A stretch of 61,230 bases of DNA from Nocardioides insulae DSM 17944. GTDB taxonomy: Bacteria; Actinomycetota; Actinomycetes; Propionibacteriales; Nocardioidaceae. Every line of letters begins with the position of its first letter. Positions within the stretch are counted from its first letter, which is position 1. Positions 52,130-59,584 of this stretch are shown here, in pieces. The notes beneath the pieces were generated by a model. That model was not told the origin of the DNA. It made no database searches and saw only the letters and a program-made list of their open reading frames with translations. The DNA lies in the NCBI RefSeq assembly GCF_000422825.1, contig NZ_AUGU01000001.1, positions 1 to 61,230 on the forward strand, read 5' to 3'. A program made the translations under genes and the position numbers.

Positions 52130-53109
52130 CGTCCGCCGGCACGCCGCGTCTCCCTCGGCGTTCGGAGCTCCAGGCCCGAGCAGGATTCCCCGACAAGACA
52201 TCCTGGGGACTCTTCACCGATCCCTGGCGAGGCACCCCCTCACGTGCGGATGAGGACGCGATCCGCTCCGCAGCCGCCTCGATCCAACTCGGAGAGGTAT
52301 TCGGTCTGGACTACCCGATCAATGCGTTCATGCCTGGCATGTCCAAGGCCCGCAAGCCCGCCGGGCACGTCATCTACAGCAACCACCCCGCCCATCGCGA
52401 CGACTACCTCACCGACTACTACCTCCAGTCATCCACGCAGATCGACGGTCTCCGCCACCGACGAGCCGACGACGTCGGCAACTACGCCGGCGTACCGGAC
52501 GAACGCATCTCGCCGGGCACCGCAGAGCTGGGAATCCAGGTCTGGGCGGATCGGCCAATCGCGACCCGCGGACTGCTCGTCGACTTAGCCGGACACATGA
52601 AAGCCAACGGTGGCATCGACCACCGGCAGGGACAATGCATCGGAGTCGAATCGATCGAGTCCGCACTCACATCGCAGGCGGTAAGGCCCCAGCCAGGGGA
52701 CGTCGTAATGCTGCACACGGGATGGAGCGAGTGGTTCCTAGGTCTCTCACCGGAAGCCCGGAAGGACCAGCAAGCAAGCGGCCGAGCCTCGGGCCTCCGC
52801 CAGAGTGAAGACATCCTCGACTGGGCATGGGACAACGGCCTGGCCGTGCTCGCAGCAGACAACTTCGCCGTCGAGTGCCTACCCCCAGTGGCGAACTCCC
52901 CATTCCGCGAGACCGCCCCTAATGATCGCGGCATGATGCACCAGGAATTCCTAGCCAAACTCGGCATGCCATTGGGCGAGCTATGGCGCCTAGGACCTCT
53001 AGCACAACGTATGCGTGAGCTGCAGCGCTGGGACGCCTTCCTCACGATCAAACCTCTCAACGTCCCCGGCGCCACCGGATCACCAGCTAACGTGACCGCG
53101 GTGATCTGA
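52126..53109 (+). CDS. Cyclase-family (kynurenine formamidase-like) hydrolase
   Basis: 327 aa. The cyclase-family metal site appears as YYLQSSTQIDGLRHRR (variant of HxGTHxD), followed by GDVVMLHTGWSEWF and VLAADNFAVECLPPV. It probably opens a lactone, anhydride or amide of the imported acid. It closes the tct operon (ATGA overlap with the small membrane gene). It resembles, at family level, the enzyme encoded at 28222-29214. The start at 52126 was set by the overlap; the open frame extends to 52036. Confidence 0.88.
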   Translation: MTSAGTPRLPRRSELQARAGFPDKTSWGLFTDPWRGTPSRADEDAIRSAAASIQLGEVFGLDYPINAFMPGMSKARKPAGHVIYSNHPAHRDDYLTDYYLQSSTQIDGLRHRRADDVGNYAGVPDERISPGTAELGIQVWADRPIATRGLLVDLAGHMKANGGIDHRQGQCIGVESIESALTSQAVRPQPGDVVMLHTGWSEWFLGLSPEARKDQQASGRASGLRQSEDILDWAWDNGLAVLAADNFAVECLPPVANSPFRETAPNDRGMMHQEFLAKLGMPLGELWRLGPLAQRMRELQRWDAFLTIKPLNVPGATGSPANVTAVI

Positions 53110-53313
53110 CCGTTTGGCGCGTGCGTGCCGCCTACCTCCCGCCAGCACCCAGACCCGGCAGCTATGAACGAGCAACGTCACCGACGTCCTCGTCACGCGG
53201 CACTCCGGTTAGGGATCGGGCACCGGGTCGCTCCGCGAGCCCATCGACTACAGGAGCGCGCGGTGGGGCCAGTTACCAAGGCCGATCGCGGAACCGTGGA
53301 TCCGCGGATGACT

Positions 53314-54321
53314 TCATGGCTGCAGTGCAGCCAGCACTCTCGACGCGGGCACTTCCTGGGCTCCCCTGAACCCAGTTCCCGCCCACAGATGCAGGTGGGC
53401 TGGGTCGTCGTTCTGTGCGGCCCAGCGCCGCATCGGAGAGGTGAAGTGGTGAACGGCGGGGTAGGCGGCCGGGACATGGGGCTCGTAGCGGTCGCTGAAG
53501 GCGGTTCGAACGCCACGCGCGACGCGACCTGTGTAGGCGCGCATCGTGGTCGTCGTCGCGGTCGGGTCGGTGAGCGCCGCCCGATGCGTCGATCGGGTGC
53601 CTGCTTCATCGGCGAGCAGCAGCGCAGTGCCGATCGCTACCGCTTCCGCTCCTGCGTCCATGACCGCACGCACGGAGTCCTGGTCCGCGAGGCCGCCGGC
53701 GGCAATGGCCGGAATCCTTGTCGCTGCGACGATCGCCCTCACCAGGCTGACTAGGTTCTCTGTGCCGGGGTTGCGGTGCTGGTCGAACGTGCCGCGGTGT
53801 CCGCCGGCATCTGCCGACTGCACGACGAGGCCGTCCGGGTCGAGGTTGGCCGCGGCGCGTGCTTCGTCGACGTTCGTCACCGTCATCAGGAGTCGTGAAC
53901 CGGCCGCTCGCAGCCTCGAGACGACGGTGGTGTCGGGGAGCCCGAAGGTGAAGCTCACCCACGGCACCGGGTCCCGCGCTAGGAGGTCTACCTTGGCGTC
54001 CCAGTCGTCGTCGTCCTCCGGCACGATCGGTCCAACCTCGGCGCCGAGCGCTTCGACCTCGGCGGCGATGAGATCTCGGTAGCGGCGGACCGCGGCAATG
54101 TCGACCGGGTTGGGGTCAGGTACGAACAGGTTCACGCCGAACTGACCACTCCCAGAGCGGGCGTCGGCGATGTCATCGGACAACTGCGCTGCGGTTCGGT
54201 ATCCAGCGGGGACGAAGCCGAGCGAGCCGGCGGCGGTGACCGCGTGCAGCAGTTGTGGGGTGGTCGGGCCGCCGGCCATCGGGGCCGCGACGATCGGGGA
54301 GTCGAGGTTCAGGCTGCGCAT
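53314..54321 (-). CDS. Nitronate monooxygenase-family (NMO/2-nitropropane dioxygenase) flavoprotein
   Basis: 335 aa FMN TIM barrel. SPIVAAPMAGGPTTPQLLHAVTAAGSLGFV at the N-terminus, GVNLFVPDP, WVSFTFGLP, VVQSADAGGHRGTFD (with the catalytic-region His), PAIAAGGLADQDSVRAVMDAGAEAVAIGTALL. Members oxidise alkyl nitronates or act as quinone reductases. It faces the tct operon with 204 bp between and no clear terminator; whether it belongs to the same island is uncertain. ATG at 54321. Confidence 0.9.
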   Translation of the reverse strand: MRSLNLDSPIVAAPMAGGPTTPQLLHAVTAAGSLGFVPAGYRTAAQLSDDIADARSGSGQFGVNLFVPDPNPVDIAAVRRYRDLIAAEVEALGAEVGPIVPEDDDDWDAKVDLLARDPVPWVSFTFGLPDTTVVSRLRAAGSRLLMTVTNVDEARAAANLDPDGLVVQSADAGGHRGTFDQHRNPGTENLVSLVRAIVAATRIPAIAAGGLADQDSVRAVMDAGAEAVAIGTALLLADEAGTRSTHRAALTDPTATTTTMRAYTGRVARGVRTAFSDRYEPHVPAAYPAVHHFTSPMRRWAAQNDDPAHLHLWAGTGFRGAQEVPASRVLAALQP

Positions 54322-54387
54322 GACCCCATCCTCTCGCCCGGGTTCGATGTCGGGCCGTGCCCTCTGCTGGTGAGGAAGACCGTTGCC

Positions 54388-54631
54388 TCAGTCGGAATCG
54401 CTGGCCCGAGGAGGTACCAGCCGGGCGAGGACCTCGATCAGGCAAGCCAGAAGGGTGGAGCCGGCGTAGATGGTGCGGAAGTTGCCTTGGCGGTCGTCCC
54501 AGCGGCCATGGAACCGCCCATCGGCGCCAGACCACTCCCAACCCGACCAGGCCCAGGGCTCCCGGGCTTGAAGCCGACCCGCCACACCTGCTCGGCCGCG
54601 TCAACAACAACCAGTTGGGGCCATGTGTCAC
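54388..54631 (-). pseudogene. Truncated RES-domain toxin relic
   Basis: Pieces of a RES-family (NAD+-degrading toxin) N-terminus are spread over frames. QVWRVGFKP is in one frame, and PWAWSGWEWSGADGRFHGRWDD...FRTIYAGSTLLACLIEVLARLVP in the next, joined by a frameshift near 54565. The protein then stops at 54388, after about one third of the usual length, so the catalytic centre is missing. It follows the antitoxin relic directly, as in RES-Xre operons. A GTG at 54631 might be the old start. Confidence 0.8.
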
Positions 54632-54639
54632 CGGCTGGG

Positions 54640-54923
54640 TTATCTGGCCGTGGCGAACGCGCGGTCGGCGGCGAGGACACTGGGGCAGACCTGGTCGAGG
54701 TCCCCCTCAGCAGCAGCCGCGCGGGCGCGACGTCGTCAGGCGCGGGTTCATGCCCTGGAACCATGCTTGGACGACCGCGGCGGAGTCCTTCTCACGCAGC
54801 AGTGCCGCGATCCGCGAGGCCATCCTCATACGGCAACCGCTTTCCGCTGCCTGCCTGTCTTCCCTGACGCGGACGGACTCCACCGCCGGCCGCGATCCAC
54901 TTCGTCACCGAGAAGCGTTCCAC
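54640..54923 (-). pseudogene. Frameshifted MbcA/ParS/Xre-type antitoxin relic
   Basis: Reading successive frames restores an antitoxin-like chain: VERFSVTKWIAAGG, then MRMASRIAALLREKDSAAVV and QAWFQGMNPRL, then DDVAPARLL, then EGDLDQVCPSVLAADRAFATAR and stop (54640). This is the C-terminal helical domain of RES-associated Xre/MbcA antitoxins. At least three frame changes are needed, so it is inactive. It lies immediately upstream of the RES relic, in the native order antitoxin-toxin. Confidence 0.78.
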
Positions 54924-55013
54924 CCCGACCGCGGCAGCCGCCGCATAGCCACTGCAAGTCTGCGCATAGACCTCACACGTCTGCTGTACACAGACGGGCA
55001 CCATCGGGCGACC

Positions 55014-56504
55014 TCAGTGGTGGTGGGTGGGAGGGGCGCCGGGCTGCTGCCCGGGCCGGACGACGACGAACTGGCCCATCATGCCGTCGTCCTCGTGGCG
55101 CAGCACGTGGCAGTGGAACATGTAGGGCAGGTTCGGGTCGGTGTAGTCCTCGAAGCGGACGAGGAGTTCGGCGTCCGTGCCCGGCGGCAGCCAGACCGTG
55201 TCCTTCCAGCCGGCGAGTTCGGGGGGCGGTTCGGCTCCGTCGTACGACGAGATCTGGAACTGCACGTCGTGCACGTGGAAGTTGTGCGGATTCCCGTCGG
55301 GGTTGCGGACGACCCACCGTTCGGTGGTGTCGACCTCGGCGGCGAGGTCGATGCGCGACATGTCCATGTCGACCCCGTTGATCGCTGAACCGGTGAGGCG
55401 GAACTCGCGGGTCGCGACGATCTCGTCGTCGGCACGGTCGGGAGGCTCGGCGAGGCGCGCGGGCAGATCGGGGGAGGATGTCAGGGAGTCGGCGGCGCGG
55501 AGTTCGATGACGTCGAGGCGGTCCTGGCCGCCCGACCAGGGGTTGTTGTCGCCGGGCGTCTCGAGGCTGCGCAGGACGGTCCGTTCGCGGGGCTTCATCC
55601 GTACGACGATCTCGGCGCGCTCCGCGGGGGAGAGGGTGAGCTCGGTGAGCCGGGTCGGTGCGGGGAGCAGACCGCCGTCGCTGGCGATCAGGTCGAAGGT
55701 CCGCTCGTCGTCGAAGACGAAGTGGTAGGTCCGGGTGTTGGAAGCGTTGAGCACCCGCAGCCGGATGAGCCGGGTGGACACCTCGAGGTAGGGGCCGGGG
55801 GTGCCGTTGACCAGCACCGTGTCGCCGAGCACCCCGCCGCTCTGGAACAGGCCGGGGCTCTCGTCGAGCTCGTGCCCGTCGAACTGCTTGTCCTGCACCA
55901 CCAGCGGGACGTCGTCGACGCCGTACGTGGAGGGGAGCGTCGGGCCGTCGGGGTCGTCGAGGTAGAAGAGTCCGGCCAGTCCGCGGTAGACGTGGCGGGC
56001 GGTCTCGCCGTGCGGGTGGGGGTGGTACCAGAGCGTGGCGGGCTGCTGGTCGATCCGCCAGTGCGGCGACCAGGTGTCGCCCGGTGCGATCGGCTGGTGC
56101 GGCCCGCCGTCCATCGCCGCGGGCAGATGCATCCCGTGCCAATGCACGGTGGAGGTCTCCGGCAGCTCGTTGTGTACGTCGATCCGCACCTTCTCACCGA
56201 CCTCGGCTCGCAGGGTCGGCCCGAGGTAGCTGCCCTCGAAGCCCCAGGTCGGCGTCGGTGCGCCCTGCCCGAGGTCGGTCTCGCCGGCCTGCATGGTCAG
56301 GTCGAAGACCCGGGTCCCGTCCGGCGCGACCCGGGAGTCGGCCAGCGGCGGGATCGCCACCGCCCGGTCGAATTCGACCTGCCCAACGGTGTCGATGTCG
56401 CTGGTGAAGTAGGACCAGCCGAGGTAGCCCGCGAAGCCAGCCACGGCGAGGACGCCCAGGGCGGCCACCGCGGCGAACAGCTTCAGGAACGTGCGCACGG
56501 GCAC
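55014..56504 (-). CDS. Multicopper oxidase (CueO/FtsP-like), membrane anchored
   Basis: 496 aa with an N-terminal helix (about 8-30) that anchors or exports it. Copper-binding motifs are complete: HWHGMH at 121-126, HPHPHG at 161-166, HNFHVHDV near 415 and HCHVLRHED near 468, giving type 1, 2 and 3 sites. It probably oxidises Cu(I), Fe(II), Mn(II) or phenols outside the membrane. The C-terminal His-rich tail (PPTHHH) may bind metal. The start is GTG 56504 or GTG 56498; both are poor in ribosome sites. Confidence 0.92.
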   Translation of the reverse strand: MPVRTFLKLFAAVAALGVLAVAGFAGYLGWSYFTSDIDTVGQVEFDRAVAIPPLADSRVAPDGTRVFDLTMQAGETDLGQGAPTPTWGFEGSYLGPTLRAEVGEKVRIDVHNELPETSTVHWHGMHLPAAMDGGPHQPIAPGDTWSPHWRIDQQPATLWYHPHPHGETARHVYRGLAGLFYLDDPDGPTLPSTYGVDDVPLVVQDKQFDGHELDESPGLFQSGGVLGDTVLVNGTPGPYLEVSTRLIRLRVLNASNTRTYHFVFDDERTFDLIASDGGLLPAPTRLTELTLSPAERAEIVVRMKPRERTVLRSLETPGDNNPWSGGQDRLDVIELRAADSLTSSPDLPARLAEPPDRADDEIVATREFRLTGSAINGVDMDMSRIDLAAEVDTTERWVVRNPDGNPHNFHVHDVQFQISSYDGAEPPPELAGWKDTVWLPPGTDAELLVRFEDYTDPNLPYMFHCHVLRHEDDGMMGQFVVVRPGQQPGAPPTHHH

Positions 56505-56558
56505 ACATTCGTCCCCGGGCGCCAGGTGTTCAAGTCGAGCGGCCGAAGGTCAGGGCGT

Positions 56559-56579
56559 GACCCGGGTGATCCCGGGGTC
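56559..56579. terminator. Candidate hairpin between ABC operon and multicopper oxidase
   Basis: GACCCGGG-TGAT-CCCGGGGTC forms an 8-bp stem with one extra G and a 4-nt loop. It lies downstream of the leftward ABC permease and upstream of the multicopper oxidase start. Confidence 0.45.
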
Positions 56580-56716
56580 GGCTGCTGGTACACCCCGGCG
56601 CACGTTCCCAGCCAGGCCGCCGACCCGCGTGACCGGATCTCGGGTGCACAGCGGCCGGCTCGTCGGCGGGGCGACGAGCCGCGGATCGCCCCGCCCGGTG
56701 GCCCCGGGCGGGCGGC

Positions 56717-57529
56717 TCAACCGATGTCGCGGCGCAGGGTGGTGAACCGGCCGATCAGGGCGAAGGTGAGGGCGTAGGCGAGCATGACGGCGATGCCGCC
56801 GGGGCGGGAGAGCGTGTCACTGGCGCCACCCATGGCCGCACTGAAGAAGCCGCTACCGATGATCGCGTCGGCCGCGGCCGCGGGGAGGTACTGCGCGACG
56901 TCCTGGGTGGCCTCGAAGGCGGACAGACCGGCGCGCATGATGGGCTCGACGAACTGGGTGACGCCGAGGATCACCACGATGGCGGCGACCTGGTTGGGCA
57001 GCATGGTGCCGACGGTGACGCCGATGATCGTCCACAGGACCATCACCAGCAGGCTCAGCCCCCAGCCCTCCCAGACGTCGGGAGCCCCGAGGTAGGCACC
57101 CTCGCCCTGCCAGGACAGGATCGGCGCCGCCGAGGCGACCAGGGCGACCAGGCCGACCAGGCCGTAGATCAGGCCGACCGGCACGGTGGCGAGGATCTTG
57201 GCGGTGAGGAAGACGTTGCGTCGGGGCTCGACGAGCAGCGACTGGGTGATGGTCTTGTGCCGGAACTCGGTGGTCATCGCGAGGCTGCCGATGAGCAGCG
57301 GGAAGACATAGCCGATCGAATTGATCAGTCCGTAGACCCCTTGGGCGAGCTCCTCGCCGCTGAACATCGAGGCCATCGCCCCCTCGGGATCGCTCGGGGT
57401 CTCGACGGTCATGGCGAAGGCCATCACCAGGCCGATGAAGGCGAGGTAGGCGGCCATGACCAGGACCAGCAGCCACCACATCCGGGTGGAGAGCAGCTTG
57501 CGGTATTCGGCGAGGAGGGCGTCCTTCAT
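56717..57529 (-). CDS. ABC-2 type transporter permease
   Basis: 270 aa with six hydrophobic segments. The first starts after the amphipathic EYRKLLSTRMWWLLVLVMAAYLAF; EFRHKTITQSLLVEPRRNVFLTAKILA is the usual cytoplasmic linker of ABC-2 permeases. Pairs with the ATPase encoded upstream; the ATG at 57529 overlaps the ATPase stop by 1 nt (TGATG). Substrate unknown; such pairs often export drugs or lipids. Confidence 0.9.
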   Translation of the reverse strand: MKDALLAEYRKLLSTRMWWLLVLVMAAYLAFIGLVMAFAMTVETPSDPEGAMASMFSGEELAQGVYGLINSIGYVFPLLIGSLAMTTEFRHKTITQSLLVEPRRNVFLTAKILATVPVGLIYGLVGLVALVASAAPILSWQGEGAYLGAPDVWEGWGLSLLVMVLWTIIGVTVGTMLPNQVAAIVVILGVTQFVEPIMRAGLSAFEATQDVAQYLPAAAADAIIGSGFFSAAMGGASDTLSRPGGIAVMLAYALTFALIGRFTTLRRDIG

Positions 57530-58446
57530 CAGGCCACCTCCCCTGCCGCCGGCCGGGGTTGGTCGGCGGTGAGGCGGAGGAAGACGTCCTCCAGGCTCAC
57601 CCCGCGAGGGGTGAGCTGGTGCAGCTCGACGCCGGAGGCGTACGCCGCCGCGCCGACCTCGGCCGGTGTCGGCCCGGCGAGGGCGATCCCGGCGCTCTCC
57701 GGGCGGTGCCGCCAGCCGCGCTCGTCGGCGAGGGCGGCGAACCGGGGGAGCACCGGCGACTCGACGTACGTCTCCGGCGCGGCCAGGGCCGCCAGATCGC
57801 GCAGGCTGGAGGCGTGCACGAGTCGGCCACGGGCGATGATCACCACGTCGTCGACGGTGCTCTGCACCTCACTGAGCACATGGCTGGAGACCAGGACCGT
57901 CCGCCCCTCCTCGGCGAAGTGGCGCAGCAGGCCGCGCAGCCACCGGATGCCCTCGGGGTCGAGGCCGTTGGCCGGCTCGTCGAGCACGATCACGGGCGGG
58001 TCGGCGAGTAGAGCCGTGGCCAGACCGAGCCGCTGGCGCATGCCCATCGAATAGCCGCCGACCCGGCGATCGGCCGCGAAACCCATGCCGACCAGATCGA
58101 GGACCTCACGGCAGCGAGCGTTGCTGACGCCGGTCTGGGGCGCGTACGCCAGCAGGTGGGCCAGCCCCGTGCGGCCCGGGTGGAACCCGGTCGCCTCCAG
58201 TGCTGCGCCGACGACGGAGGCCGGGCGCTGGTGGTCGTGGTAGGCGCGCTCGCCGATGACCGCGCGGCCGCTGCTGGGCCGGCACAGCCCGAGCACCATC
58301 CGCAGGGTGGTGGTCTTGCCGGCGCCGTTGGGCCCGAGGAAACCGGTCACGGTGCCGGGCCGGACGGTGAAGGTCAGGTCGTCGACGGCTCGGACCGAAC
58401 CGAAGGTCTTGCTCAGGTGCTCGACGTGGATCGGGACGCTTTGCAC
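57529..58446 (-). CDS. ABC-2 type transporter ATP-binding protein
   Basis: 305 aa. Walker A GPNGAGKTT near 38-46, signature YSMGMRQRLGLA near 131-142 (variant of LSGGQ), Walker B VIVLDEPANGLDP near 151-163 and the switch His in VSSHVLSEV. The C-terminal extension of about 100 aa is usual for DrrA-like exporters. The GTG at 58446 with GGAGAG upstream starts it; the frame extends beyond without similarity. Confidence 0.92.
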   Translation of the reverse strand: MQSVPIHVEHLSKTFGSVRAVDDLTFTVRPGTVTGFLGPNGAGKTTTLRMVLGLCRPSSGRAVIGERAYHDHQRPASVVGAALEATGFHPGRTGLAHLLAYAPQTGVSNARCREVLDLVGMGFAADRRVGGYSMGMRQRLGLATALLADPPVIVLDEPANGLDPEGIRWLRGLLRHFAEEGRTVLVSSHVLSEVQSTVDDVVIIARGRLVHASSLRDLAALAAPETYVESPVLPRFAALADERGWRHRPESAGIALAGPTPAEVGAAAYASGVELHQLTPRGVSLEDVFLRLTADQPRPAAGEVA

Positions 58447-58629
58447 TGCTCTCCGCTCTCGGCTGAAGGTGACTGGACGTGCTGATGGGCCTGCTGTGGC
58501 TGGGCCGGCAGGCGAGCCCCACCCTAGAGAAGGCCACCGACTGTCCGGGACCGACTTTCGTCGGTGGTAGGCGGGGGCGTTGGTGGGCGTGGGATGCCCG
58601 GGCGGTACCGCCATGGTTCACTCGGCCTC

Positions 58630-59475
58630 GTGGACCGATACGTACTGACCCTGCGCTGCCCCGACCAGCCGGGGATCATCCGGGCCTTCGCCGAGGGCGT
58701 GGTGCGGGCGGAGGGCAACATCGTGGACAACCAGCAGTTCTCCGACCCCGACACCGGCACCTTCTGCATGCGGACCGAGGTCGACTCGCCGGTCGCCGAC
58801 CCGCAGGTCGTCCGCGACACGGTGCTCGAACAGTTGGCGGCGTACGACCCGATCCTCACACTCCGTCCCGAGCAGCAGCGGCAGCGGATGCTGGTGCTCG
58901 TCTCCAGGTTCGACCACTGCCTGGTCGACCTCCTCTACCGGCACGAGAACGGCGAGTTGCCGGTCGAGATCCCGGTCATCGTCTCCAACCACGAGCACCT
59001 GCGCAGCCTGGTTGAGCGGCACCGCATCCCGTTCGTGCACCTGCCGGTCACGGCCGAGACCAAGCCCGAGGCGGAGGCGCAGTTGCTGGCGCTCGTCGCC
59101 GAGCACCGGATCGACTTCGTGGTGCTCGCCCGCTACATGCAGGTGCTCTCCGACGACCTGTGTCGGGCGCTGTCGGGCCGGGTGATCAACATCCACCACT
59201 CCTTCCTGCCCGGGTTCAAGGGCGCCCGGCCCTATCACCAGGCGCACGCCCGCGGTGTCAAGCTGATCGGCGCGACCGCCCACTTCGTCACCGCCGACCT
59301 CGACGAGGGCCCGATCATCGAGCAGGACGTCGTCCGCGTCGACCACGCCTTCACCGCGGAGCAACTGGTCGCGCACGGGCGCGACGTCGAGCGGCTCGTC
59401 CTCTCCCGGGCGGTACGCCGGTACGCCGAGGACCGGGTGCTCCTCATCGGCCCCCGCACGATCGTCTTCGACTGA
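58630..59475 (+). CDS. purU: Formyltetrahydrofolate deformylase PurU
   Basis: 281 aa. An ACT-like domain (RYVLTLRCPDQPGIIRAFAEGV, residues 1-85) precedes the formyltransferase-like catalytic domain with VINIHHSFLPGFKGARPYHQAH near 190-211 and the catalytic Asp in FVTADLDEGPIIEQD. It hydrolyses 10-formyl-THF to formate and THF, balancing one-carbon pools; demethylation of methoxy compounds raises formaldehyde/formate load, which may make it useful here (inference). GTG start at 58630; length matches the family. Confidence 0.94.
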   Translation: MDRYVLTLRCPDQPGIIRAFAEGVVRAEGNIVDNQQFSDPDTGTFCMRTEVDSPVADPQVVRDTVLEQLAAYDPILTLRPEQQRQRMLVLVSRFDHCLVDLLYRHENGELPVEIPVIVSNHEHLRSLVERHRIPFVHLPVTAETKPEAEAQLLALVAEHRIDFVVLARYMQVLSDDLCRALSGRVINIHHSFLPGFKGARPYHQAHARGVKLIGATAHFVTADLDEGPIIEQDVVRVDHAFTAEQLVAHGRDVERLVLSRAVRRYAEDRVLLIGPRTIVFD

Positions 59476-59509
59476 ACCTGGGATCGCGCGCCTGCCGGGG
59501 CGGAAATGC

Positions 59510-59554
59510 GACTGCTCCCCAGCGGCCACCTCGGTGGCCTGCTGGGGAGCAGTC
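59510..59554. terminator. Long bidirectional hairpin terminator
   Basis: GACTGCTCCCCAGC (59510-59523) pairs with GCTGGGGAGCAGTC (59541-59554), and GGCCACC (59524-59530) with GGTGGCC (59533-59539), giving a 21-bp stem with one bulge and a 2-nt tip. It lies between the convergent purU and amidohydrolase genes. Confidence 0.85.
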
Positions 59555-59584
59555 TGCGCCGCGCTGGGCGGTGCTGGCCTGGGG

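Noticed and set aside
53110..53313. Possible small gene in the gap after the tct operon
   Set aside because: Only Arg/Ser-rich short frames with no ribosome site or similarity; treated as intergenic.
53125..53754. 209-aa + strand frame following the tct operon
   Set aside because: It overlaps the 3' half of the nitronate monooxygenase gene in antisense and has no domain.
54357..55388. 343-aa + strand frame across the toxin-antitoxin relic
   Set aside because: Low-complexity antisense frame over the RES/Xre relic and multicopper oxidase 3' end.
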